Source: Dysgonamonadaceae bacterium (lineage in GTDB: Bacteria; Bacteroidota; Bacteroidia; Bacteroidales; Azobacteroidaceae). Taken from it: a DNA stretch of 6,634 nucleotides. Within the stretch, counting starts at the first letter, position 1. Each line of letters begins with the position of its first letter. Shown here piece by piece: positions 1-6,433 of the stretch. Both the position numbers and the translations under genes were made by a program. The notes under the pieces were generated by a model. The model was given only the letters and a program-made list of their open reading frames with translations, had not been told where the DNA came from and did no database searches. The stretch covers positions 1 through 6,634 of the forward strand of contig JAIRSN010000123.1 in assembly GCA_031255425.1 (NCBI GenBank). The letters are read 5' to 3'.

Positions 1-26
1 CCGTTTCCAATCTGCCGATAAATGCT

Positions 27-34
27 TAACTTTG
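27..34 (+). promoter_or_regulatory. Candidate Bacteroidota -7 promoter box for xseB-ispD-recG
   Basis: The sequence TAACTTTG matches the Bacteroidota -7 consensus TAnnTTTG. A TTTC at 4-7, one base off the -33 TTTG, sits 19 bases upstream, within the usual spacing. The box ends 20 bases before the xseB ATG, the same distance as the nagB box from its ATG. The match is short and could be chance. If real, it lets xseB head the operon rather than depend on an upstream gene. Confidence 0.4.
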
Positions 35-53
35 CCTGCAAAATCAGTTGATT

Positions 54-251
54 ATGTCAAAAACAGAAATATCCTATAAAGAAGCGTTCCGGCGGTTGCA
101 GGAAATTCAACATTCAATCGAAAACAACACCCTGGAAGTGGACGAATTGACAGCCGTGTTGCAGGAAGCCGGAAAATTGTTGGCGATTTGCAAAGAAAAA
201 CTCTTTGCAGTCAGCGAGAAAACAAAGAAAATTTTAGAAGAAATAAAATAA
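54..251 (+). CDS. xseB: Exodeoxyribonuclease VII small subunit (XseB)
   Basis: This 65-residue protein is the small, non-catalytic subunit of exonuclease VII. The enzyme degrades single-stranded DNA from both ends into oligonucleotides, and several small subunits bind each large catalytic subunit (XseA). The family hallmark is visible: SYKEAFRRLQEI near residues 7-18, then an acidic helix with VDELTAVLQEAGKLL (about 31-45), then CKEKL and a Lys/Glu-rich C-terminal helix, all consistent with the small helical, coiled-coil-prone fold. The length is normal for the family in Bacteroidota and a little shorter than the E. coli protein. I chose ATG 54; an in-frame TTG at 48 is possible but less likely. 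The stop is 1 base before ispD, so the two are co-transcribed. XseA is not recognisable upstream, although none of its likely C-terminal sequence would necessarily fall in the 53 bases available. Confidence 0.9.
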   Translation: MSKTEISYKEAFRRLQEIQHSIENNTLEVDELTAVLQEAGKLLAICKEKLFAVSEKTKKILEEIK

Positions 252-252
252 T

Positions 253-936
253 ATGTCCCTGAGAAAATACGTCATCATCCTCGGAGGCGGGCAAGGCTTG
301 CGCATGGGCGCCGAACGCCCCAAGCAGTTTCTCCTCTTGCAGGAAAAACCCGTCCTGATGCATTCCATCGAAGCATTTTACCAATACGACCCCCAGATCC
401 GGATTGTGGTGGTGTTGCCGGAAGAACAGAAAGAGTATTGGCAGTCGTTGTGCAGCGAACACCGGTTTGCGATCCGGCACCGGGTCATCGGCGGCGGCAG
501 AACCCGCTTTCATTCCGTGCAAAACGGGTTGCAGGACATCGACGAAGGCGCGCTGGTAGCCATTCACGACGGCGTCCGTCCCTTAGTCACGCAGCAGATT
601 ATCTCCGAAGCGTTCGACGTAGCCGCCACCGGCCGTTCGGTTTATCCCGCTCTCCCAGTGTCTGATACCCTGAGGCGGAGGGTCCCCAACCGGAACTGCC
701 GCACGGTCGACCGCTCCCACTTTTTTCTCGCCCAGACGCCGCAGGTTTTTCCCTCCCGGACCATCCTCCAGGCCTACCGCACCGATTATTCCCCCGAATA
801 CACCGACGACATCTCGGTGGTCGAACGGCGGAGAACCGGCCGCTCAATCATGATCGACGGCAGTCCCGAAAACCTGAAAATAACCACTCCCATCGACCTC
901 ATCATCGCAGAAGCCCTGTTGAAATGCAGGAAATAA
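253..936 (+). CDS. ispD: 2-C-methyl-D-erythritol 4-phosphate cytidylyltransferase (IspD)
   Basis: IspD joins CTP to 2-C-methyl-D-erythritol 4-phosphate, giving CDP-methylerythritol and pyrophosphate. This is the third step of the cytosolic MEP route to isopentenyl diphosphate. The 227-residue length is typical. The N-terminal nucleotide-binding signature LGGGQGLRMG is at residues 10-19, followed by RPKQF at 22-26; R17 and K24 match the CTP-binding Arg/Lys pair. Other family blocks are GGGRTRFHSV (80-89), AIHDGVRPL (103-111, with the metal-binding Asp), TVDRSHFFLAQTPQVF (151-166, R154 aligning with the E. coli substrate-binding Arg157), TDD (184-186) and ENLKIT (206-211, K209 aligning with Lys213). 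All expected catalytic residues are present, so the enzyme should be active. It lies between xseB (1-base gap) and recG (13-base overlap). The function of IspD is unrelated to that of its DNA-repair neighbours, so the link is probably transcriptional only. Confidence 0.96.
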   Translation: MSLRKYVIILGGGQGLRMGAERPKQFLLLQEKPVLMHSIEAFYQYDPQIRIVVVLPEEQKEYWQSLCSEHRFAIRHRVIGGGRTRFHSVQNGLQDIDEGALVAIHDGVRPLVTQQIISEAFDVAATGRSVYPALPVSDTLRRRVPNRNCRTVDRSHFFLAQTPQVFPSRTILQAYRTDYSPEYTDDISVVERRRTGRSIMIDGSPENLKITTPIDLIIAEALLKCRK

Positions 937-3023
937 GCCGGCAAAATATCATGTATCTGCCAGGGGTCGGTCCCAAAAAAGCAGAAATTCTTGGGAAAGA
1001 AATCGAAGTTTTCACCTGGGAAGACCTGCTGTATTATTTTCCATACAAATACATCGACAGGAGTAAGATATTCAAAATAAGGGAAATAGACGGCAATATG
1101 CCCTTTATCCAACTCCGGGGGCGAATCGCCGGTTACGCCTTGCAGGGCGAAGGCAGCGCCCGGCGCCTGACCGCCGCTTTTTACGACGACACCGGCACCA
1201 TCGAGCTGGTGTGGTTCCGGATGCGGCGGCAAATTCCCGAACTTTACAAGCAGGATACGGAATATATATTGTTCGGAAAACCAACCGTTTTCGGTCACCG
1301 CATCAGCGTGGCGCATCCCGAATTGGAGACGGAAAGCAAGTTCTACGACGGCGAGGTCGGCGTGCAGGGGCAATACAACACCACCGAAAAGATGAAGAAC
1401 GCTTTCCTGCATTCCCGTGCTATCCAGAAGATTATCACACAGATATTGGGGAATATCAAGCGGACGCTGTCCGAGACGTTGCCCGATGCCGTCATTCAAC
1501 ACAATCGCCTGATTTCCATCGATGAAGCCCTCCGGAATATTCATTTCCCCAAAACGCCCGACTTGTTGCGCAAATCCCAGTTCCGGTTGAAGTTTGAAGA
1601 ACTGTTTTACCTGCAATTAAACATTCTTCAGGTGACAAAATACCGGGAGAAACGGCTGGGCGGACTGAAATTTCCCCGGGTCGGGGATTATTTCAATGAC
1701 TTTTACCACCGGAACCTCCCGTTCGAGTTGACCAACGCCCAAAAAAGAGTGGTCAAAGAAATCCGCCGGGATACAAATTCGGGCAAACAGATGAACCGCC
1801 TTTTGCAGGGCGATGTGGGAAGCGGGAAGACGCTGGTCGCCTTACTGTCTGTCCTGCTGGCTTTAGACAATGGTTTTCAGGGGGCAATCATGGCGCCGAC
1901 GGAAATCCTGGCGGTTCAGCATTACGAAACAATCAGCGAATTGCTGTCCGGATTGAACGTCGAGGTGGCGCTCCTCACCGGGTCGACTCCCAAAAGCCGC
2001 CGGAAAGGGATGCTTCCCCGCATCAAAAGCGGCGAAATCCAACTCCTGATAGGCACACATGCCCTGATAGAAGACGTCGTCGAGTTCGGCAACCTCGGAT
2101 TGGTGGTGGTCGACGAGCAACACCGGTTCGGCGTGGTACAGCGCGCCAAGTTGTGGAAAAAGAATACGATAGCGCCGCACGTACTGGTGATGACGGCAAC
2201 GCCCATTCCCCGGACATTAGCCATGACGGTTTACGGCGACTTGGATGTTTCCGTCATCGACGAGCTGCCGCCGGGGCGAAAGCCGGTGAAGACGCTCCAC
2301 CGGTATATAAAGAAGAAGGAAACCCTCTATCATTCGGTGCGGAAGCAGTTGCAGGAGGGGCGGCAGGTGTATATCGTCTATCCTCTGATTGAAGAAAGCG
2401 AGAAAATGGATCTGCAAAATTTGCAGGAAGGCTTCGAAACGACGCGGCAGATTTTTCCGGAATACAACGTGTCGATGGTTCACGGGAAGATGAAAACGGC
2501 AGAGAAAGAGGCGGAAATGCAGAAATTTGTTTCGGGCGAAACGCAGATAATGGTGGCAACGACGGTCATCGAGGTAGGCGTGAACGTTCCCAACGCCTCC
2601 GTGATGATTATCGAGAATGCCGAGCGCTTCGGCTTGTCGCAACTGCATCAGTTGCGGGGCAGGGTAGGGCGCGGCGCCGACCAGTCGTTCTGCATCTTGT
2701 TGACCCGTTACGAGTTATCCGAAACCACCCGCCGCCGGTTAGCGATTATGACCGAAACCAACGACGGCTTTCTCATTGCCGAAGAAGACCTGAAGTTGCG
2801 GGGGCCGGGCGACATCGACGGGATACAGCAGAGCGGCATCGCATTTCACCTCAAAATCGCCGACCTTTCCCGCGACGGGCAAATCGTGACAATCGCCCGC
2901 GATTCGGCTCAGGAAATTTTGGCAGACGATCCCCTGCTGGAAAAACCGCAACACCAAATACTGAAACAACAACTGGCAAAACTCAATCAGCGACGCCAGG
3001 CGGGGTGGTTCATGATCAGTTGA
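924..3023 (+). CDS. recG: ATP-dependent DNA helicase RecG
   Basis: RecG is a superfamily 2 DNA translocase that reverses stalled replication forks and migrates branched recombination intermediates. At 699 residues it is full length. The N-terminal part has the LPGVGPKKAEIL helix-hairpin-helix-like element (12-24) and the LLYYFPYKYIDRS block (35-47), then an OB-fold wedge domain (about 60-160) that splits forks. The helicase core shows Walker A GDVGSGKT (296-303), Walker B/motif II DEQH (397-400), motif III TATPIPRT (424-431), motif V ATTVIEVGVNVP (545-556) and motif VI QLHQLRGRVGRG (573-584). The RecG-specific C-terminal segment DLKLRGPGDIDGIQQSG is at 622-638. ATG 924 lies inside ispD and gives the N-terminus expected for Bacteroidota homologues; the ATG at 951 would cut into the conserved start. 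The 13-base overlap with ispD suggests translational coupling. No truncation or missing motif is seen. Confidence 0.97.
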   Translation: MQEISRQNIMYLPGVGPKKAEILGKEIEVFTWEDLLYYFPYKYIDRSKIFKIREIDGNMPFIQLRGRIAGYALQGEGSARRLTAAFYDDTGTIELVWFRMRRQIPELYKQDTEYILFGKPTVFGHRISVAHPELETESKFYDGEVGVQGQYNTTEKMKNAFLHSRAIQKIITQILGNIKRTLSETLPDAVIQHNRLISIDEALRNIHFPKTPDLLRKSQFRLKFEELFYLQLNILQVTKYREKRLGGLKFPRVGDYFNDFYHRNLPFELTNAQKRVVKEIRRDTNSGKQMNRLLQGDVGSGKTLVALLSVLLALDNGFQGAIMAPTEILAVQHYETISELLSGLNVEVALLTGSTPKSRRKGMLPRIKSGEIQLLIGTHALIEDVVEFGNLGLVVVDEQHRFGVVQRAKLWKKNTIAPHVLVMTATPIPRTLAMTVYGDLDVSVIDELPPGRKPVKTLHRYIKKKETLYHSVRKQLQEGRQVYIVYPLIEESEKMDLQNLQEGFETTRQIFPEYNVSMVHGKMKTAEKEAEMQKFVSGETQIMVATTVIEVGVNVPNASVMIIENAERFGLSQLHQLRGRVGRGADQSFCILLTRYELSETTRRRLAIMTETNDGFLIAEEDLKLRGPGDIDGIQQSGIAFHLKIADLSRDGQIVTIARDSAQEILADDPLLEKPQHQILKQQLAKLNQRRQAGWFMIS

Positions 3024-3057
3024 AACAGGCCGCCCGGGTTGAGATTCCTCCTCCTTT

Positions 3058-3084
3058 AGAAAAATCAAAGAGGGAATCCCTTCC
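3058..3084 (-). terminator. Weak candidate terminator downstream of the permease gene
   Basis: Read on the minus strand, about 44 bases past the permease stop, AGGG-ATT-CCCT can form a short stem. It is followed by CTTTGATTTTTCT, a broken T tract. The stem is only four to five pairs, so termination is speculative. On the plus strand the same stem is not followed by T residues, so it does not serve recG. The rest of the 104-base convergent gap (3024-3127) shows nothing stronger for either gene. Confidence 0.22.
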
Positions 3085-3127
3085 GGCACTCCCCCTTCGA
3101 CACATTGCACGTACTACTATTTTAATT

Positions 3128-4438
3128 TTATTCGATGGGAATATCTTTGTTTACGTTTTTGCTTCCGACAAAGGCGTAGAACAGCAGGTAAGCAAGACCC
3201 ACCGCCGGCACCCAGTACGAAACCAGATAACCCGCCTTATCCGCAATAAAGTTTTGAATCAAAGGCAGAATACCTCCACCGACCACCATCATCATAAAGA
3301 TTCCGGATGCAGCGGCAACGTACTTGCCCAAGCCTTCTACGGCAAGGTTGAATATCCCCCCCCACATGACGGAGGTGCATAATCCGACCAGCACCAGGAA
3401 CAAAGCGCTGATGGGTACCTGTGTCATGGAAAATGCGGAACCGGTGAAGACCGGCATCGATACCAGCTTGGTGACCGGCGAGAAGATAGCGATTAATACG
3501 AAGACGATGCCGATGCCCGAAGCGACCGACAACATCGTTTTTCCGGAAACACTGCCTCCCACAAATCCGCCGACAAACCGGCCGACCAGCATCAGGAACC
3601 AATACGTACCGGCAACAAATCCTGCCGTCTGGACGGCGGTGAGCGGATCCAAAATGCCCAACTTGGAATCGGATAAGAACAGCATCAGGGTGCCCGGAAT
3701 GCCTACTTCGACTCCTACATAAATGAAGATGGCAATCGTCCCCAGGACAAAATGCCGGAAACTCCAGGCACTGTATTTGTCCTTTTTCAATCCTCCGGCG
3801 GAAGACACGTTTTTAGTCGATGCGAGTTCGGGTATCCGGACGAAAGACAAGACGATAAATACGACGGCAAATACGCCCATCGCTATAAACAATACCGGAT
3901 TAACGTCCTTGATGGCCGTTTCCCTGGTTACCTGGCCAATCAGCGCGCCGACCAGCATCGGGGTAACCGTACCCGCTAACGAATTGAACGAGCCGCCGAT
4001 CTGAAGCAACTGGTTGCCCTTTTTTCCGCCGCCGCCCAAGGTATTCAGCATCGGATTCACCACCGTATTCAACATACATACGGAAAATCCGCTTACGAAA
4101 GCGCCCAGCAAATAAACGATAAAGCTGGAATAAACGCCCGACAGAAATTGTACAAATACGCCGCTAAAACCAACGGCAATCGCGATCAGGGCTGTTTTCT
4201 TATAGCCTGATTTTTGGAGCAGTAAACCGGCGGGAATGCCCATAAAGGCGTAAGCCAGAAAGTTGGCGAAATTGCCCAACATTCCCAGAAAGTTGGCGTT
4301 GGAAGAATTTTCCAGGAATTGTGCTTTTACAATCACGCCCATCGGCGCCGCCAGGTTTGTTACGAAAGAGATCATCGCAAAAAGGAAGATCATCATAAGA
4401 ATGGCAACGAAGTTGCCCTGTTGTTTTTGTGATGTCAT
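3128..4438 (-). CDS. FHS-family (FucP/NagP-like) MFS sugar permease
   Basis: This 436-residue, very hydrophobic inner-membrane protein has the make-up of a 12-helix major facilitator. It resembles the fucose/glucose-galactose (FHS) branch, whose members are proton- or sodium-coupled sugar importers. Family-like features are a short polar N-terminus running straight into helix 1 (about 10-33), the helix 2-3 loop GIPAGLLLQKSGYKKT (67-82, variant MFS motif A), NTVVNP (124-129, the FucP-like Asn/Pro pair), a charged central loop (about 203-226), YVGVEVGIPG (240-249) starting the second half, and MWGGIFNLAVEGLGKY (358-373) followed by the Gly-rich GGGILP. It lies 54 bases downstream of nagB on the same strand and has its own -7 box, so it is probably transcribed both alone and with nagB. 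The context suggests glucosamine, N-acetylglucosamine or a hexose as substrate; sequence alone does not fix which. An eight-G run codes for W359-G361. The start is ATG at 4438. Confidence 0.88.
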   Translation of the reverse strand: MTSQKQQGNFVAILMMIFLFAMISFVTNLAAPMGVIVKAQFLENSSNANFLGMLGNFANFLAYAFMGIPAGLLLQKSGYKKTALIAIAVGFSGVFVQFLSGVYSSFIVYLLGAFVSGFSVCMLNTVVNPMLNTLGGGGKKGNQLLQIGGSFNSLAGTVTPMLVGALIGQVTRETAIKDVNPVLFIAMGVFAVVFIVLSFVRIPELASTKNVSSAGGLKKDKYSAWSFRHFVLGTIAIFIYVGVEVGIPGTLMLFLSDSKLGILDPLTAVQTAGFVAGTYWFLMLVGRFVGGFVGGSVSGKTMLSVASGIGIVFVLIAIFSPVTKLVSMPVFTGSAFSMTQVPISALFLVLVGLCTSVMWGGIFNLAVEGLGKYVAAASGIFMMMVVGGGILPLIQNFIADKAGYLVSYWVPAVGLAYLLFYAFVGSKNVNKDIPIE

Positions 4439-4454
4439 AAAAAGACTTGTTTTA

Positions 4455-4467
4455 ATTGTTTAACAAT
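4455..4467. promoter_or_regulatory. Palindrome ATTGTT-T-AACAAT in the permease leader
   Basis: A perfect inverted repeat with 6-base arms and a 1-base centre lies between the permease -7 box and its ATG, close to the predicted transcription start. It could be an operator for a repressor. It is AT-rich, so chance is a real alternative, and the centre is too tight for an RNA hairpin. Confidence 0.25.
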
Positions 4468-4475
4468 ATTGTTTG

Positions 4476-4483
4476 CAAATATA
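4476..4483 (-). promoter_or_regulatory. Candidate -7 promoter box of the sugar permease gene
   Basis: On the minus strand this reads TATATTTG, a full match to TAnnTTTG, and continues into CAAAC, so it contains the palindrome TTTGCAAA. It ends 37 bases before the permease ATG and lies 9 bases after the nagB stop. A TTTG on the minus strand (4499-4502) is only 15 bases away, closer than the usual 19-21, so the -33 element is poor. The box suggests the permease can be expressed independently of nagB. Confidence 0.5.
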
Positions 4484-4492
4484 GGAATAAAT

Positions 4493-5305
4493 TCAAGACA
4501 AAAGCCTATTGCAATCCAAATTATTTTTCTCGATGTCCTTGAAATACCGGTACGTGCCGACCTTCAGCTCGGCGCAGGCGGATTCGTCGCAAACGATAAT
4601 CCCTTTCCGGTGCATCTGCAAGGCGGAAATCGTCCACATCTGACTGACCGGACCTTCAACGCCCTGTGCCAGCGCGCGGGCTTTGTTGTGCCCGTTCACC
4701 ATCAGCAGCACTTCCCTGGCATCGAGAATCGTTCCGATGCCCACTGTCAGCGCGGTTTGCGGCACCTGGTTTATATCGTTGTCGAAAAAGCGGGAATTGG
4801 CAAGGAGCGTGTCGGTCGTAAGCGTCTTAACCCTTGTCCTTGAAGCAAGTGACGACCCCGGCTCGTTGAAGGCAATGTGTCCGTCCGGCCCGATTCCGCC
4901 CAGGAATAAATCAATGCCGCCCAAGGCTTTGATCCGGGCTTCAAACCGTTCGCACTCGGCAGCCGGATCTGCCGCATTCCCGTTCAGGATATGGACATTT
5001 CCGGGCGGAATGTCGATATGGTGAAAAAAATGATTCCACATAAACGAATGATAGCTTTGCGGATGTTCCTCCGGCAAACCAACATATTCGTCCATATTGA
5101 ACGTCACCACATGCTTGAAAGACACGTCCCCCTTTTTGTATAAGTCGATTAAACACCGGTACATCCCCAGCGGCGAAGAGCCGGTCGGCAGTCCGAGAAG
5201 AAAGGGACGGGACGGCGACGGGTTTGCCTTTTTGATCTGCGCAACGGTATAACAGGCAACCCATTCCGACAGCGATTGATAATTTTCCTGAATGATGAGT
5301 CTCAT
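4493..5305 (-). CDS. nagB: Glucosamine-6-phosphate deaminase (NagB)
   Basis: NagB is a cytosolic aldose-ketose isomerase/deaminase. It turns glucosamine-6-phosphate into fructose-6-phosphate and ammonium, feeding amino sugars into glycolysis. The protein is 270 residues and aligns without gaps to remembered E. coli NagB (266) over nearly its whole length. It has the phosphate loop GLPTGSSP (38-45), FNMDEYVGLP (69-78) with D72, and GGIGPDGHIAFNEP (136-149) with D141, H143 and E148, the expected catalytic set. SSLASRTRVK (151-160) keeps S151, R158 and K160, and Y254 is also present. These form the GlcNAc-6-phosphate allosteric site in E. coli, so similar activation is plausible. P140 replaces the E. 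coli Asn. The gene is divergent from the ROK kinase and upstream of the permease. It is the conventional short form, not fused to another domain as in some Bacteroidota. ATG 5305 gives the expected MRLI start. Confidence 0.96.
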   Translation of the reverse strand: MRLIIQENYQSLSEWVACYTVAQIKKANPSPSRPFLLGLPTGSSPLGMYRCLIDLYKKGDVSFKHVVTFNMDEYVGLPEEHPQSYHSFMWNHFFHHIDIPPGNVHILNGNAADPAAECERFEARIKALGGIDLFLGGIGPDGHIAFNEPGSSLASRTRVKTLTTDTLLANSRFFDNDINQVPQTALTVGIGTILDAREVLLMVNGHNKARALAQGVEGPVSQMWTISALQMHRKGIIVCDESACAELKVGTYRYFKDIEKNNLDCNRLLS

Positions 5306-5325
5306 AAAATAAATGATTTAGCTTG

Positions 5326-5333
5326 CAAATCTA
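5326..5333 (-). promoter_or_regulatory. Candidate -7 promoter box of nagB
   Basis: The minus strand reads TAGATTTG, matching TAnnTTTG, and ends 20 bases before the nagB ATG. A TTTG on the same strand (5357-5360) could be the -33 element, but the 23-base spacing is slightly long. That TTTG is one arm of the inverted repeat at 5343-5360, so a protein bound there would block this promoter. Confidence 0.5.
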
Positions 5334-5342
5334 TATAAAAAA

Positions 5343-5360
5343 TTTGACGATTCGGTCAAA
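5343..5360. promoter_or_regulatory. Inverted repeat TTTGAC-N6-GTCAAA, operator candidate
   Basis: Two perfect 6-base arms separated by 6 bases lie between the divergent nagB and ROK kinase promoters. The size and symmetry suit a dimeric helix-turn-helix regulator. It overlaps the likely -33 region of nagB and is just upstream of the kinase promoter, so one regulator could control both directions. No regulator gene is in the window. Function is inferred from position and symmetry only. Confidence 0.45.
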
Positions 5361-5388
5361 ATAAGGTGAAACATATCAAATAATACGT

Positions 5389-5396
5389 TATTTTTG
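5389..5396 (+). promoter_or_regulatory. Candidate -7 promoter box of the ROK kinase gene
   Basis: TATTTTTG matches TAnnTTTG and ends 32 bases before the kinase ATG. At the expected 20-base spacing the -33 position holds only GGTG (5365-5368), a half match, which may mean activator dependence or simply a loose consensus. Confidence 0.45.
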
Positions 5397-5428
5397 TACA
5401 TTCTATTTTTAATCTAAAATGAAAAACA

Positions 5429-6391
5429 ATGAGCGAATCGTATTATGTAATCGGAGTTGACATGGGCGGGACCAATACCGCCATCGGAATTGTAGATGCC
5501 AGAGGGCGAATCTTTTATCGCAGTAAAATATCCACAACGGATTATTCCTCAGGCGAAGAATACGCGGAAGCGCTGGGTGCCGCCATCAACGACTTGGCGG
5601 CAAACGTTAAAAGTAAAATCAAAGGCATCGGCATGGGCGTTCCGAATGGAAACATGAACAACGGCACCATCGAAAAAGCGGCTAACATCCCCTGGGCGAA
5701 GACGGTAACCGTTCCTTTAGCCGCGATGATTACGTCCAAAACCGGTTTTCCCTGCAAACTGACCAACGACGCCAACGCAGCGGCTTTGGGCGAAATGATT
5801 TACGGCTCGGCAAAAGGGATGAAAGATTTCATTGTCATCACTTTAGGCACAGGCTTGGGTAGCGGAATCGTTTCCAACGGGCAGTTGGTAGTTGGTCACG
5901 ACGGCTTTGCCGGAGAATTGGGACACGTCACGATTATCCGCCACAACGGACGAACTTGCGGCTGCGGGCGCACCGGTTGCCTCGAAACCTACGCTTCTGC
6001 AACCGGCGTTGCCAGGACGGCACGCGAACTGCTGGAACTGAATCCGGCGAAAAAGTCCACGTTACGCGAAATTGTTTACCGCCCCGTTACTTCGGAAGAT
6101 GTTTTTGAAGCGGCGAAAAAGGGCGATGCCATAGCCCTTGAAACATTTGACTTTACGGGTAAAATCCTGGGCGAAGCCCTGTCCGATTTCGTAGCCTGTA
6201 CCAGTCCGCAAGCCATTATTCTTTTCGGGGGATTGGCTCATTCCGGCGATTTTTTACTCAAACCGCTTCAGGAAGCAATGGACAACCAGATATTGAATGT
6301 TTTCAAAGGGAAAACGAAAATCATTATATCGCAGCTAAACAATGCGGAAGCGGCTATCTTGGGCGCCAGCGCTTTGGCGTGGGAAGAGTAA
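5429..6391 (+). CDS. ROK-family sugar kinase (glucokinase / N-acetylglucosamine kinase type)
   Basis: This 320-residue cytosolic kinase should transfer phosphate from ATP to the C6 hydroxyl of a hexose or amino sugar. The ROK signs are all present: the phosphate-1 loop DMGGTNTAIGIVD (11-23), LTNDANAAALGE (111-122) with catalytic D114, LGTGLGSGIV (139-148), and GFAGELGHV (159-167) with E163 and H166. The zinc site CGCGRTGCLE (177-186) pairs C177, C179 and C184 with H166. The adenosine-side motif ILFGGLA is at 264-270. There is no N-terminal helix-turn-helix domain, so this is an enzyme rather than a ROK repressor. Glucose is the default annotation. Location next to nagB and a permease points to glucosamine or N-acetylglucosamine; Bacteroides RokA is, as I recall, a broad hexokinase that accepts N-acetylglucosamine. 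The start at 5429 gives the standard N-terminus. An out-of-frame ATG lies 10 bases upstream. A hairpin terminator follows closely. Confidence 0.93.
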   Translation: MSESYYVIGVDMGGTNTAIGIVDARGRIFYRSKISTTDYSSGEEYAEALGAAINDLAANVKSKIKGIGMGVPNGNMNNGTIEKAANIPWAKTVTVPLAAMITSKTGFPCKLTNDANAAALGEMIYGSAKGMKDFIVITLGTGLGSGIVSNGQLVVGHDGFAGELGHVTIIRHNGRTCGCGRTGCLETYASATGVARTARELLELNPAKKSTLREIVYRPVTSEDVFEAAKKGDAIALETFDFTGKILGEALSDFVACTSPQAIILFGGLAHSGDFLLKPLQEAMDNQILNVFKGKTKIIISQLNNAEAAILGASALAWEE

Positions 6392-6394
6392 CCG

Positions 6395-6433
6395 GCGGCG
6401 GGACACTCAGTGTCTTTTATATTTTAGCGCCGC
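6395..6433 (+). terminator. Nested hairpin, candidate terminator of the ROK kinase gene
   Basis: Starting four bases after the kinase stop, GACAC (6402-6406) and GTGTC (6410-6414) form a perfect stem with loop TCA, followed by TTTTATATTTTA, a usable intrinsic-terminator layout. Around it, GCGGCG (6395-6400) pairs perfectly with CGCCGC (6428-6433), so the whole segment can fold as a larger nested structure that would take up the T tract. The small hairpin is the likelier terminator; the outer stem may be coincidental or belong to a repeat element. Confidence 0.45.

Noticed and set aside
48..53. TTG at 48 as the xseB start
   Set aside because: ATG at 54 gives the family-like N-terminus and is the commoner start codon; nothing favours TTG.
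786..1616. Long open frame on the minus strand (276 codons) opposite ispD and recG
   Set aside because: It lies wholly antisense to two strongly supported genes, its translation shows no recognisable domain, and it has no promoter or plausible neighbour. It is a shadow of the coding strand.
2217..2648. Minus-strand open frame (143 codons) opposite the RecG helicase core
   Set aside because: It is antisense to conserved RecG motifs and its translation is low-complexity His/Arg-rich sequence typical of a shadow frame.
3024..3127. Strong bidirectional terminator between recG and the permease gene
   Set aside because: GATTCC (3043-3048) can pair with GGAATC (3073-3078) but the loop is long and no T tract follows on the plus strand. 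Only a weak minus-strand candidate was kept.
3005..3382. Plus-strand open frame running from the recG end into the permease gene
   Set aside because: It begins inside recG and reads mostly antisense to the permease, with no family resemblance. It was considered as a possible small gene in the convergent gap and dropped.
5429..6391. ROK protein as a transcriptional repressor binding the nearby inverted repeat
   Set aside because: ROK repressors have an N-terminal helix-turn-helix domain; this protein starts directly with the kinase phosphate loop and has the catalytic NDAN motif, so it is an enzyme.
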